The notes: generated by a model from the sequence alone, not told the origin. A DNA stretch of 64,000 nt from Wocania arenilitoris (GCF_021728535.1 NZ_JAKKDU010000003.1:186001-250000); one strand, 5' to 3'. Shown: positions 25,834 to 34,829, numbered from the stretch's first letter. Translations and numbers: made by a program.

Positions 25834-26556
25834 ATGCTACTAGAAATTTGTGCCAATTCTTATCGTTCAGCTATTCATGCTGATAATGCAGGAGCAAACC
25901 GTATCGAGCTATGTTCAGAGCTAGCAATAGGTGGCATAACACCTAGCTTTGGTTTAGTTAAAAAAGTTACAGAAACGCTTAAAATACCTGCGTTTGTTTT
26001 AGTACGACCAAGAAGCGGAAATTTTACTTATTCTGATGATGAATTTGACATTATGAAATATAATATTATGCAATGTAAAGCATTGGGTTGTAGTGGTATT
26101 GTTTCAGGTATTTTGAATGAAGATAATACTATCGATATAGAGCGAACAAAAGAATTAGTTGAGCTTGCAAAACCTTTGCCTTTTACATTTCATAGAGCGT
26201 TTGATTGGGTTAAAAAGCCACTAGAAGCCATTGATCAACTTGCCGATTTAGAAGTAGATAGAATATTAACATCTGGACAAGAAACTAGTGCTGAAAAAGG
26301 CATCGAACGACTAAAACAACTAAAACAAAAAGCTAAAAACCGTATTATAATACTTCCAGGAAGTGGTATAAATGTTAATAATGCTTTATTGTTTAAAGAT
26401 GCTGGTTTTAGCGAAATACATTGTTCTGCTTCTACACTAAGACAAGTTATTGAAACACCAAAAATATCTATGAATAGCACTTCTTTTTTTGATGAGCGTT
26501 TTGAAGCCTATTCCGACACCAAAAAAATTTCAAACATCTTAAAGGTAATTCTGTAG
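25834..26556 (+). CDS. cutC: CutC family protein
   Basis: 240-residue TIM-barrel of the CutC family. EICANSYRSAIHADNAGANRIELCSELAIGG at the N-terminus, FVLVRPRSGNFTYSDDE and TFHRAFDWV are strong family blocks. Historically tied to copper tolerance in E. coli, though that role is disputed, and no copper genes are nearby. Divergent from the glycosylasparaginase with 14 bases between the annotated starts. Confidence 0.95.
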   Translation: MLLEICANSYRSAIHADNAGANRIELCSELAIGGITPSFGLVKKVTETLKIPAFVLVRPRSGNFTYSDDEFDIMKYNIMQCKALGCSGIVSGILNEDNTIDIERTKELVELAKPLPFTFHRAFDWVKKPLEAIDQLADLEVDRILTSGQETSAEKGIERLKQLKQKAKNRIIILPGSGINVNNALLFKDAGFSEIHCSASTLRQVIETPKISMNSTSFFDERFEAYSDTKKISNILKVIL

Positions 26557-26601
26557 TATAAATTTAACATGTTATTAAAAGTTCTTCGCTTTTTTTACGA
26601 C

Positions 26602-26609
26602 TATCTTTG
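26602..26609 (+). promoter_or_regulatory. -7 box of the membrane metallophosphoesterase
   Basis: TATCTTTG, full TANNTTTG match, 21 bases before ATG 26631. Confidence 0.5.
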
Positions 26610-26630
26610 CTCGAATTATAAATATGTTTT

Positions 26631-27866
26631 ATGCTGCGCTGGATTGTTTTTATTGTCATTTTCGGAATATTAGACTTATACGCATTTCAGGCATTTAAAA
26701 CGGTTGCAAGAAATAATTGGCTTCAAATATTATATTGGGCAGTTTCCATACTGGTAATTGGTAATTTTGTGTTTTACTATTTTGGTTTTAATAGAAGTGA
26801 TGGTTTTTCTCATGCTCATGCCTATGCTTTTGGGTTTTTTATAACCATTCTAATCCCAAAAATGATTTTAGCTATTTCAATGATTGGAGAAGACATTTTT
26901 AGAGTTCCACTAGCTATTTATCGTTATTTTACTGAAGGAAATTCAGCCAAAGGAAATTATTTTGCATCCAGACGTCAATTTTTAAGCCAAATAGCATTGG
27001 GTATAGCAGCCATACCCTTTGCATCTATTTTATACGGAATTTATAGAGGCAAGTACAATTACAAAGTATTAAAATATGCCTTGTATTTTGAAGATTTACC
27101 ACAAGCTTTTGATGGTTATAAGCTTACCCAAATAAGCGATATACATTCTGGTAGTTTTGATAATATGGATAAGGTGCGTTATGCAGTCGATTTAATAAAC
27201 CAACAAGAAAGTGATGTGATATTGTTTACTGGAGATATTGTAAACAATAAAGCAGAAGAGTTAGTGCCCTACAAAGATGTTTTTAACAAGTTGAAAGCTA
27301 AAGATGGTATGTATTCGGTTTTGGGTAATCATGACTATGGCGATTATTTAAGATGGGATTCTGAGGAGGCTAAATCTCAAAATCTTGAAGATTTAAAGGC
27401 GTTACAAAATGAGATTGGGTTTGATGTGTTATTAAATGAAAGCAGATACATTGAAAAGGGTGGCGAAAAAATTGCCATAGTTGGGGTTGAAAATTGGGGC
27501 GCTGGCGGATTTAAAAAAGCTGGTGATTTAAAGAAAGCGTCTTCGGGGATTAAAAAAGATGATTTTAAAATATTAATGAGTCACGATCCATCACATTGGG
27601 AAAAGGAAGTTATTAAAGACGATTATCATTATCATTTAACACTTAGCGGACATACTCATGGTATGCAATTTGGTATTGAAATTCCTGGGTGGTTTAAATG
27701 GAGTCCTGTAAAATGGCGTTATAAATATTGGGCAGGTATTTACAAAGAAATGGGGCAATATATAAATGTAAACAGAGGTTTTGGTTATTTGGCTTTCCCT
27801 GGTCGTGTTGGTATTTGGCCAGAAATAACCGTTATAGAGCTTAAAAAAGGCGTAAAACAAGCATAA
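26631..27866 (+). CDS. Membrane-anchored metallophosphoesterase
   Basis: 411 residues. Four or five N-terminal hydrophobic helices (to about residue 140) precede a calcineurin-like phosphoesterase domain with every metal-ligand motif: QISDIHSGSF, FTGDIVNNKAEE, LGNHDYGDY, MSHDPSHWE and SGHTHGMQFG. This architecture matches YkuE-like proteins, whose substrates are mostly unknown; a phospholipid or cell-envelope phosphoester is plausible. Single gene with its own -7 box. Confidence 0.92.
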   Translation: MLRWIVFIVIFGILDLYAFQAFKTVARNNWLQILYWAVSILVIGNFVFYYFGFNRSDGFSHAHAYAFGFFITILIPKMILAISMIGEDIFRVPLAIYRYFTEGNSAKGNYFASRRQFLSQIALGIAAIPFASILYGIYRGKYNYKVLKYALYFEDLPQAFDGYKLTQISDIHSGSFDNMDKVRYAVDLINQQESDVILFTGDIVNNKAEELVPYKDVFNKLKAKDGMYSVLGNHDYGDYLRWDSEEAKSQNLEDLKALQNEIGFDVLLNESRYIEKGGEKIAIVGVENWGAGGFKKAGDLKKASSGIKKDDFKILMSHDPSHWEKEVIKDDYHYHLTLSGHTHGMQFGIEIPGWFKWSPVKWRYKYWAGIYKEMGQYINVNRGFGYLAFPGRVGIWPEITVIELKKGVKQA

Positions 27867-28008
27867 ACACTAATAAGTGTTGTGATTAATACATTTTTTT
27901 TTATATTTATAATTAAGTACAGATTAACGGGTTTAATTAGTTGATAATCAAACTAAATAAAAAATTGTAGGTTTGTGTGTACTATAAATTGATTTAAAAC
28001 ATTACAAT

Positions 28009-28305
28009 ATGTCAAAATTTGGAGAACTTATTGATGTAGACATTCCAGTTCTGTTAGACTTTTTTACTGAATGGAACGAGCAATCTACAGCAATGCATGC
28101 AGTACTTCGAGATGTTGCTGCAGCTTTAGGAGATAAAGCAAAAGTGATTAAAATTGATGTTGATAAAAATCAAGAATTAGCTGAAGCTTTGCGTGTTAAA
28201 GGCTTGCCAACACTAATTGTTTACAAAAATGGCGAAATGAAGTGGAGACAAAGTGGAGAGCAAGATGCCAACACACTTATTGGTATTATTCAGCAATACG
28301 TTTAA
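28009..28305 (+). CDS. Thioredoxin-fold protein lacking the CxxC active site
   Basis: 98 residues with a complete thioredoxin fold: VLLDFFTEWNEQS, VIKIDVDKNQELAEALRVKGLPTLIVYKNGE and the C-terminal helix. The usual WCGPC is replaced by WNEQSTA, so there is no redox cysteine; the cis-Pro loop (GLPT) is kept. It cannot act as a standard oxidoreductase; a structural, chaperone-like or binding role is inferred. From memory, similar cysteine-less forms occur in other Flavobacteriaceae, so this is probably a stable subfamily rather than a decayed gene. No partner gene adjoins. Confidence 0.9.
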   Translation: MSKFGELIDVDIPVLLDFFTEWNEQSTAMHAVLRDVAAALGDKAKVIKIDVDKNQELAEALRVKGLPTLIVYKNGEMKWRQSGEQDANTLIGIIQQYV

Positions 28306-28314
28306 CACGTTTTT

Positions 28315-28339
28315 GTCATTCCTGCGTAGGCAGTAATCC
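28315..28339 (+). repeat. Short repeat, GTCATTCCTGC type
   Basis: GTCATTCCTGCGTAGGCAGT and flank, related to the minus-strand unit at 14439-14462 (shared core GTCATTCC-GC--AGGC). It lies in the 43-base gap between two convergent genes. Arms are less perfect than in the first copy. Confidence 0.6.
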
Positions 28340-28348
28340 ACAAATAGT

Positions 28349-29014
28349 TTAACTTAAAGACTCGAAACGATATCCTTTCCCACTAAAATATTCTAAAACC
28401 TTTGGTAAAGCATATTTCATGTTTTTTGATGCTTTAATACTATCGTGAAACACAATAATACTGCCGTTTGTAGTTTTAGAAATAACATTGTTTAAACAGT
28501 TTTTAGGCGAAACTTTTGCATCCCAATCAAAAGACAACACATTCCACATGATTATTTTATAACCTAACTCGATGAGTTTTTTACCTTGTTTAGGTTTTAT
28601 TTGTCCGTAAGGAGGTCTAAAAAGTTCTGAGTTCTGAGTTCTGAGTTCTGAGTTTTTTGAATTTGTGATTTGAGAGTTTATAACATTTTGAGCTTCAGAA
28701 ATGTTATTTAAATAATCTTTGGTTTTAGTTTTCCAACCTTTTATATGATTATGTGTGTGATTACCAATAACATGACCACCATTTAATATATCTTGAAAAA
28801 TACGAGGGTGCTCTTCAATATTATTGCCAATGCAAAAAAAAGAGGCTTTAGCATCATATTGCTTTAAAACATTTAAAGTCCAATTAGTAATTTCCGGAGT
28901 TGGTCCATCATCAAAAGTAAGGTAGATCGTTTTGTTAGTAGTAGGGATGTCCCAAATATAATTCGGAAACATCCGCTTTACTAACAAGGGTGTTTTTACT
29001 GGTGTTAAGACCAT
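28349..29014 (-). CDS. Polysaccharide deacetylase (NodB homology, CE4)
   Basis: 221-residue metal-dependent deacetylase acting on N-acetylated sugars of peptidoglycan or surface polysaccharide. Motif 1 YLTFDDGPTPE, motif 2 GNHTHNH, motif 3 FRPPYGQIKP, motif 4 WDAKVSP and motif 5 IVFHDS are all present. No signal peptide is evident. A tract of four 7-base repeats (28624-28651) sits inside the gene just before the FRPPYG block and encodes a repeated NSELRTQ/NSELF segment. Because 7 is not a multiple of 3, gain or loss of one unit would shift the frame. Lies 4 bases after the DUF2723 gene, clearly one unit. Confidence 0.93.
   Translation of the reverse strand: MVLTPVKTPLLVKRMFPNYIWDIPTTNKTIYLTFDDGPTPEITNWTLNVLKQYDAKASFFCIGNNIEEHPRIFQDILNGGHVIGNHTHNHIKGWKTKTKDYLNNISEAQNVINSQITNSKNSELRTQNSELFRPPYGQIKPKQGKKLIELGYKIIMWNVLSFDWDAKVSPKNCLNNVISKTTNGSIIVFHDSIKASKNMKYALPKVLEYFSGKGYRFESLS
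28624..28651. repeat. Heptanucleotide tandem repeat (GTTCTGA)x4 within a CDS
   Basis: Four exact 7-base units on the plus strand followed by a partial GTT, all inside the polysaccharide deacetylase gene. The tract reads through three frames and presently leaves the gene in frame. Confidence 0.95.
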
Positions 29015-29018
29015 TACC

Positions 29019-32000
29019 TTAATCTGAATTAGCGGTATCTATTTGCAAGCTAGTGCTATCTGAAATATCTAAATCTGTACGTTGTTCTTCAAGTTCATCG
29101 TCACCATAAAAATGCTTAAACAACTTTAAGTAATTGTTAAAAATATCACCTTCGGTTTCAGCAAATTCAATGTCATATTCCACTAAAACATCTACAAGAC
29201 CTTTGTAGCGTTGTATGTCGGTATAAATGTCTTCAAATAAACGCTCTTGGTTTTCAACTTTTAAACCACTGTAATAAGTTAAATTTTCTTGATATTTATT
29301 AGCTACTTCTTTAAATAATTGTTGTGCTTTTTCTTTATTTTCTACCTCGTAATAACCACTAATGTATGGCTCTAAAAGGGTATAAAAACCAAAATATTCA
29401 ACAGGCATATTAGTCATAGCTATATCGGCTATTTCTTCAGCTTTATCAAGCTTATCTTCATTAATAAGTTGTTCCATTAAACGTGCTAAATTACCACGAT
29501 AAGTAATAGAGTTTTTACGGGTTTCAACATCGTGATAAATGTCTGGACTTCCGCTATTACCCCAATCCCAATTTTTAACTTTTTCATACATAAAGTCGCT
29601 ATCAACTCTACCCATATCAAACGGATTTGCTCTATCAACAGGTGTTTTTATTGGGACTAATTTATAGCACATACCATCAAGTTGAAGATAGTCTTTCATC
29701 CAAATATAGTCGTCTTCCGCGAAAGCACCACCAGTAAAATAAATAGGGCGTTTCCAATCATTATTGGCAACAATATCGAGCATTAAAAGACGGTTTTTGT
29801 ATAAAGCACCACCAGTAATATTAATATCAATATGTGGTACAATAAGGTCTGCGTCTTTTGGTTTTACAATGCCATATTTTAAGGTATTTTCTTTGTTAAC
29901 AGGAAGTCTTAAAAACTCTGTTGGCAAATAATTCATGTTTAAGTCTTGATTTCTTACTTGCGATATATCTACGCCTTCTTGTTGTAATATATATTTATAT
30001 TTAGACCTTGGATTATCGCTAGTTATAAAATTTAAAACTTCTTTTATTTCTAAAGTGTCTTTAACTACGTTTTCAACAATCACGTAATCGTTAGTACCAA
30101 ATTTATAATCATCATGCGTTAATTGAGAAGGAATTGGGTCGCTTTGGTAGGCTTTACGTTTCATTTGATCGATATACCAATCCGTTTGGAATAAACTGGT
30201 ATTTACAACGCGTACATCGGTTCGGTAGCCTTCAATTTCTTGGGCGTACCAAAGGGCGAAAGTATCGTTATCGCCAATGGTAAATAGTATGGCATTTTCA
30301 TCGCAAGAATCTAAATATTTTCTAGCCATTGATCTTGCTGTGTATTTATCAGATCTATCATGGTCGTCCCAATTGTTTGCGGCTAAAACAACAGGAGTAA
30401 TTAATGATATAACAATAATTGAAATAACTCTTATTGATGAAGATTTGAATATTTTTTGAATAATGAAAGTTATTATGTCAATTATTACAACAACAGAAAT
30501 AATAGAAAATAATAAAAAACAAATACTCTTAAAAGCTAAAATCACATCAGCTAAAAAAGTATTTTGATTTTCAGGAGTTATATACTTAAACAAAAAGAAT
30601 AATAATAAAGATGCGACTGCAAAAACCAACTCATAACTAAAATGTTTGTAGTTGTTTTTTATATTTTCTTGAAGTCGATTAAATAAGCCATAAACCCCAA
30701 AACCAATCCAAATAGCAAATACATAAAATGATCCTACCACTGAGTAATCTCGCTCCCGAGGTTCAAACGGACGCACATTTGTGTAAAACTGAATAGCTAA
30801 TCCTGTAAACAAGAAAAACACGAGCATTACCCAAAACGTTTTTTTATCGGTATTAAACAAGAAAAACATACCAATAAGCCCTAAAATTAAAGGTAAAAAA
30901 TAGTAGGTGTTTCGCGCTTTGTTGTTTTTTACATCACTCGGCAAATTGTCTTGCGAATAGCCTAAATGCCACTCATCAATAGGTTTTATACCACTTATCC
31001 AGTTGCCGTGGTTATCATAACGCCCTTGAATATCATCTTGTCGCCCTGTAAAATTCCACATAAAATAACGCCAATACATATACCCAAGTTGGTATTCAAG
31101 CATATAAAGAATATTAGAGCCTAATGATGGTTTTTCAATATCGATGTAACTTTTAAATCGTTTTAAAAAGCTGTAGTAATCTTCATAATCAACGTTTCCA
31201 ATAGCCACATCATTTTTAAAATCAGATATCGCTTTACGGAGTTCGTTTTGCATTTGGTAATCTGGTTTTAGTTTAAAATCTAAAAACCCAGAAAACATCA
31301 TATAATTTTCGGCATGTTCAGCGCTCCACATTCTAGGTAAAATAGAGGCGTGCTTAGAATTGTAGTTTTGTTTGGCATTTTTATAATCGTTTACAATAAC
31401 GTATTTCCCTTTTTCTTTATCTTTTTCATATTTAGGTTTGTCATCTTTATACGGATCGTTTTTGTCAAGATAAGCAAACTGGTCTGTAAATAATGGTCCA
31501 TAAAACAAGTGTGTTTCTGGGTATTGTTCCAAATTGTAATAGGCTAAAAGTTCTCTGGCACTTGAGGGGTTGTTTTCATTTACCGTAACATTCGCATTAG
31601 CACGAATTGGTAACATTAACCATGTAGAAAACCCTATAATAATAAAGGTTAAACAAAGGATGCCTGTATTTAAATGTGTGTATTGCTTTTGTCGCGTGTA
31701 TTTTAACGCATAAAAAATAATACCTACTAATAATAGGCCTGCAATAATAGACCCTGAGTTAAACGGAAGCCCGATACTATTTACAAAAAAGATTTCAAAA
31801 ACACTAAAAACTTTAAGGATATTAGGGGCTAATAATTTAAAAACAAACAATAAAATACCAACCGACACCACGTTAGCGATGATGAAATTTTTAACAGTAA
31901 AAGCTTTGTAATTTTTAAAATAATAAATGAGGCCAATAGCAGGAATGGTTAATAAACCCATAAAATGAACTCCAAAAGAAAGCCCAATTACAAATGCCAT

Positions 32001-32540
32001 TAAAATAAGCCAACGGTTTCCACGTGGTTTATCCATGTCTTGTTCCCAACGTAAACCTAACCAAAATAGCACAGACATAATTAAAGTTGCCATGGCGTAA
32101 ACCTCTGTTTCAACAGCATTAAACCAAAACGAATCGGTAAACGTAAATGCTAAACTGCCTACTAAACCGCTACCTAAAATAGCCATAGTTTGTTGCGGGT
32201 TTAAATCTTTTCCGTTAGTAACTAGCTTTTTTAACAGTAAAGTAATAGTCCAGAACATAAATAAAATGGTGAATGCACTGGCAATGGCACTCATCATATT
32301 CATCATCCAACCTATTTGAGAAGGTTCTAAAGCAAACATTGAAAAGAAAGCTCCCATCATTTGAAACAAAGGTGCTCCTGGAGGATGCCCAACCTGTAAT
32401 TTTGCCGAAGTTAAAATATATTCTCCTGCATCCCAATAACTTACGGTAGGCTCAACAGTTAAGCTGTAAGTGATAAATGCAATTAAAAAAGAGAACCATC
32501 CTAAAATGGTATTCCATTTTTTAAAGTTTAAATGTGCCAT
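29019..32540 (-). CDS. DUF2723 family membrane protein (GT117, PMT-like)
   Basis: 1173 residues. About twelve helices in the first 720 residues form a GT-C/PMT-like membrane region; YWDAGEYILTSAKLQVGHPPGAP near residue 35 holds the acidic catalytic-type motif and the DUF2723 signature. After the last helices a large extracytoplasmic part follows (ENAILFTIGDNDTFALWYAQE, then helical repeats) that ends in an acidic tail. Members of this family are predicted protein or lipid glycosyltransferases in Bacteroidota. First gene of a two-gene unit with the deacetylase, suggesting a joint surface-glycan task. Confidence 0.92.
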   Translation of the reverse strand: MAHLNFKKWNTILGWFSFLIAFITYSLTVEPTVSYWDAGEYILTSAKLQVGHPPGAPLFQMMGAFFSMFALEPSQIGWMMNMMSAIASAFTILFMFWTITLLLKKLVTNGKDLNPQQTMAILGSGLVGSLAFTFTDSFWFNAVETEVYAMATLIMSVLFWLGLRWEQDMDKPRGNRWLILMAFVIGLSFGVHFMGLLTIPAIGLIYYFKNYKAFTVKNFIIANVVSVGILLFVFKLLAPNILKVFSVFEIFFVNSIGLPFNSGSIIAGLLLVGIIFYALKYTRQKQYTHLNTGILCLTFIIIGFSTWLMLPIRANANVTVNENNPSSARELLAYYNLEQYPETHLFYGPLFTDQFAYLDKNDPYKDDKPKYEKDKEKGKYVIVNDYKNAKQNYNSKHASILPRMWSAEHAENYMMFSGFLDFKLKPDYQMQNELRKAISDFKNDVAIGNVDYEDYYSFLKRFKSYIDIEKPSLGSNILYMLEYQLGYMYWRYFMWNFTGRQDDIQGRYDNHGNWISGIKPIDEWHLGYSQDNLPSDVKNNKARNTYYFLPLILGLIGMFFLFNTDKKTFWVMLVFFLFTGLAIQFYTNVRPFEPRERDYSVVGSFYVFAIWIGFGVYGLFNRLQENIKNNYKHFSYELVFAVASLLLFFLFKYITPENQNTFLADVILAFKSICFLLFSIISVVVIIDIITFIIQKIFKSSSIRVISIIVISLITPVVLAANNWDDHDRSDKYTARSMARKYLDSCDENAILFTIGDNDTFALWYAQEIEGYRTDVRVVNTSLFQTDWYIDQMKRKAYQSDPIPSQLTHDDYKFGTNDYVIVENVVKDTLEIKEVLNFITSDNPRSKYKYILQQEGVDISQVRNQDLNMNYLPTEFLRLPVNKENTLKYGIVKPKDADLIVPHIDINITGGALYKNRLLMLDIVANNDWKRPIYFTGGAFAEDDYIWMKDYLQLDGMCYKLVPIKTPVDRANPFDMGRVDSDFMYEKVKNWDWGNSGSPDIYHDVETRKNSITYRGNLARLMEQLINEDKLDKAEEIADIAMTNMPVEYFGFYTLLEPYISGYYEVENKEKAQQLFKEVANKYQENLTYYSGLKVENQERLFEDIYTDIQRYKGLVDVLVEYDIEFAETEGDIFNNYLKLFKHFYGDDELEEQRTDLDISDSTSLQIDTANSD

Positions 32541-32700
32541 AAAGTCTATCTGTATTTGCTTGGGCGAATTTAGTAATAAATATGAAATGTGGCATAACTA
32601 TTTAGTTTGTCTTAACATAAAAGAATATTAATTAAGCATATATACGACCAATTGATTTTAAATAAACGTTGTTTACTCACAAATATTTTTAAAAAAATAC

Positions 32701-32730
32701 TTGTTCAAATAAAACTTTGTACTAAATTTG
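32701..32730 (+). promoter_or_regulatory. Promoter of tRNA-Gln
   Basis: TTGT (32701-32704), 18-base spacer, TAAATTTG (32723-32730), 17 bases before the tRNA. Close fit to the Bacteroidota consensus. Confidence 0.65.
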
Positions 32731-32747
32731 CACCCTTAATTACACAT

Positions 32748-32820
32748 TGGCCTATGGTGTAACTGGCAACACGTCTGGTTTTGGTCCAGAAGAGTCTAGG
32801 TTCGAGCCCTAGTAGGCCAA
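32748..32820 (+). tRNA. tRNA-Gln(TTG)
   Basis: Acceptor TGGCCTA (32748-32754) pairs with TAGGCCA (32813-32819), discriminator A. Anticodon stem TCTGG/CCAGA (32774-32778/32786-32790), loop TTTTGGT, anticodon TTG at 32781-32783. T arm with GGTTCGAGCC. 73 bases, no encoded CCA. Confidence 0.96.
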
Positions 32821-32828
32821 CAAAGGTT

Positions 32829-32860
32829 AACCCTAATTATGAAAATAGTTAGGGTTTTTA
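32829..32860 (+). terminator. Terminator after tRNA-Gln
   Basis: AACCCTAA (32829-32836) pairs with TTAGGGTT (32849-32856), then a short T run. Confidence 0.8.
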
Positions 32861-32991
32861 AATAATTTGGCTTTGTTAGCTGTTAGTTAGTTTTATCTTG
32901 AAATAGAACTATTAATAGATAAAATATTTTTCTGCATTCTCATTATTTGAGATACTTGAAAATTTATACTTTAAAAATCAATAAAATATTA

Positions 32992-32999
32992 TATATTTG
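32992..32999 (+). promoter_or_regulatory. -7 box of rimP-nusA-infB
   Basis: TATATTTG, full TANNTTTG match. Predicted transcript start about 33006, giving a leader of about 56 bases that contains the attenuator-like hairpin. Confidence 0.6.
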
Positions 33000-33026
33000 C
33001 AGCGTTGAAAGGCAAAATAAGATAAT

Positions 33027-33052
33027 GAGGGGACGGAAAGTCCCCTCTTTTT
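33027..33052 (+). terminator. Attenuator-like hairpin in the rimP-nusA-infB leader
   Basis: Perfect GC-rich 8-bp stem GAGGGGAC (33027-33034) / GTCCCCTC (33040-33047), loop GGAAA, then TTTTT (33048-33052). It has full intrinsic-terminator form yet lies between the promoter and rimP, 9 bases before the ATG, with no gene ahead of it. Conditional read-through, perhaps sensed by NusA, is inferred. Confidence 0.8.
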
Positions 33053-33061
33053 ATACTAAAA

Positions 33062-33523
33062 ATGTTTAAAAATACGGTTACAGATTTACTTGAAACAGCA
33101 CTAAAAGAAAGAGAAGATTTATTTCTTATCGACTTTTCTATCGATAGTAACAATCACATCAAAGTTATTATTGATGGCGATAATGGTGTTTTAGTAGAAG
33201 ACTGTATGTTTATTAGCAGAGCCATTGAGCATAATTTAGATAGAGAAGAACAAGATTTTTCTTTAGAAGTGATGTCGGCAGGAGCAACATCACCTTTAGT
33301 TCATAACAGGCAGTATAAAAAAAATATAGATAGAACGCTTAACGTAAAAACACCTTTAAACGAAATTGAAGGCAAACTTATTAAAGCAACCGACGATGAT
33401 ATTACACTAACTTGGAAAGTTAGAGAACCTAAACCAGTTGGTAAAGGCAAAACAACAGTTAAAAAAGAAGCAAGTATTGCTTATAAAGATATTGTAGAAG
33501 CAAAAGTTATGATAAAATTTTAA
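33062..33523 (+). CDS. rimP: Ribosome maturation factor RimP
   Basis: Assembly factor for the 30S subunit. 153 residues with the two-domain layout: N-terminal alpha/beta domain (IKVIIDGDNGVLVEDCMFISRAIEHNLD) and a C-terminal SH3-like domain (LNVKTPLNEIEGKLIKATDDDITL). First gene of the conserved rimP-nusA-infB operon, 9 bases ahead of nusA. Preceded by the terminator-like leader hairpin. Confidence 0.95.
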   Translation: MFKNTVTDLLETALKEREDLFLIDFSIDSNNHIKVIIDGDNGVLVEDCMFISRAIEHNLDREEQDFSLEVMSAGATSPLVHNRQYKKNIDRTLNVKTPLNEIEGKLIKATDDDITLTWKVREPKPVGKGKTTVKKEASIAYKDIVEAKVMIKF

Positions 33524-33532
33524 TTCAGAGTT

Positions 33533-34765
33533 ATGGAAAATGTAGCGTTAATTGAATCTTTTTCAGAATTCAAAGACGATAAGTTAATTGACAGAGTAAC
33601 GTTAATGGCTATTTTAGAAGATGTTTTTAGAAGTGCCTTAAAAAAGAAATATGGCGACGACGATAATTTTGATATTATTGTAAACCCAGATAAAGGCGAT
33701 TTAGAGATTTGGAGAAATAGAGTAGTAGTTGCTGATGGTGAAGTAGAAGAACCAAACCAAGAAATTTCGTTATCTGAAGCTCGAAAAATAGAACCAGATT
33801 TTGAGGTTGGAGAAGACGTTTCTGAAGAAGTTAAACTTGTAGATTTAGGAAGACGTGCCATTTTAGCGTTGCGCCAAAACTTAATTTCTAAAATTCATGA
33901 GCACGATAATACCATTATCTATAAACAATTTAAAGATTTAGTTGGCGAGATTTATACAGCCGAAGTACACCATATACGTCATAGAGCAGTTATTTTATTA
34001 GACGATGAAGGTAACGAAATTGTACTGCCTAAAGACCGACAAATTCCATCTGATTTCTTCAGAAAAGGAGATAATGTTAGAGGGGTAATCGATACGGTTG
34101 AGCTTAAGGGAGCTAAACCAACCATCATCATGTCTAGAAGTTCGCCTGTATTTTTAGAAAAATTATTTGAACAAGAAATTCCAGAAGTTTTTGATGGTTT
34201 AATTACCATAAAAAACGTAGTAAGAATCCCAGGAGAAAAAGCAAAAGTAGCTGTAGATTCTTATGATGATAGAATAGACCCAGTAGGTGCATGTGTAGGT
34301 ATGAAAGGGTCTCGTATTCATGGGATAGTACGCGAGTTAGGTAACGAAAATATAGACGTAATTAATTACACGAATAACCTACAACTCTATATTACTAGAG
34401 CATTAAGTCCAGCAAGAGTAACATCAATAAAAATTGATGAAGAGGCTAAACGCGCTGAGGTTATACTCAAACCAGAAGAGGTAAGCAAAGCTATTGGACG
34501 TGGCGGACATAATATTCGTTTGGCAGGTCAATTAACAGGCTATGAGATTGATGTGTTTAGAGAAGGAGCCGAAGAAGATGTTGAGTTAAGAGAGTTCTCT
34601 GATGAAATAGAAGGCTGGATTATTGAAGAATTTAGTAAAGCTGGATTAGATACTGCTAAAAGTATTTTAGAACAAGAATTACCAGATTTAGTTAAAAGAA
34701 CAGACTTAGAAGAAGAAACAATTAATGATGTTCTAAGAATTTTAAGAGAAGAATTCGAAGAATAA
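33533..34765 (+). CDS. nusA: Transcription termination/antitermination factor NusA
   Basis: Elongation factor that binds RNA polymerase and modulates pausing, termination and antitermination. N-terminal polymerase-binding domain, S1 domain (VGEIYTAEVHHIRHRAVILLDD), then KH1 and KH2 (VGACVGMKGSRIHGIVRELGNENIDVI; AIGRGGHNIRLAGQLTGYEIDV). 410 residues, lacking the C-terminal acidic repeats of the E. coli protein, as usual in Bacteroidota. Infers possible feedback on the upstream hairpin. Confidence 0.97.
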   Translation: MENVALIESFSEFKDDKLIDRVTLMAILEDVFRSALKKKYGDDDNFDIIVNPDKGDLEIWRNRVVVADGEVEEPNQEISLSEARKIEPDFEVGEDVSEEVKLVDLGRRAILALRQNLISKIHEHDNTIIYKQFKDLVGEIYTAEVHHIRHRAVILLDDEGNEIVLPKDRQIPSDFFRKGDNVRGVIDTVELKGAKPTIIMSRSSPVFLEKLFEQEIPEVFDGLITIKNVVRIPGEKAKVAVDSYDDRIDPVGACVGMKGSRIHGIVRELGNENIDVINYTNNLQLYITRALSPARVTSIKIDEEAKRAEVILKPEEVSKAIGRGGHNIRLAGQLTGYEIDVFREGAEEDVELREFSDEIEGWIIEEFSKAGLDTAKSILEQELPDLVKRTDLEEETINDVLRILREEFEE

Positions 34766-34829
34766 ATACCAATTTAATTTTATAATTTAATAGGTATACT
34801 ATATATTACAAGTATTTTAAAGGCAATTT

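Noticed and set aside
27866-27902. AACACT-AATA-AGTGTT hairpin after the metallophosphoesterase as a terminator
   Set aside because: Stem is only 6 bp and the T run starts some 14 bases later; too weak to call.
28624-28651. Repeat tract as part of a CRISPR array
   Set aside because: Units are 7 bases with no spacers, lie within a gene and have no cas genes nearby. Same for 50193-50220.
34766-34797. ATACC/GGTAT inverted repeat between nusA and infB as a terminator or mobile-element remnant
   Set aside because: Only a 5-bp stem with a 22-base AT-rich loop and no T run; infB must be expressed past it.
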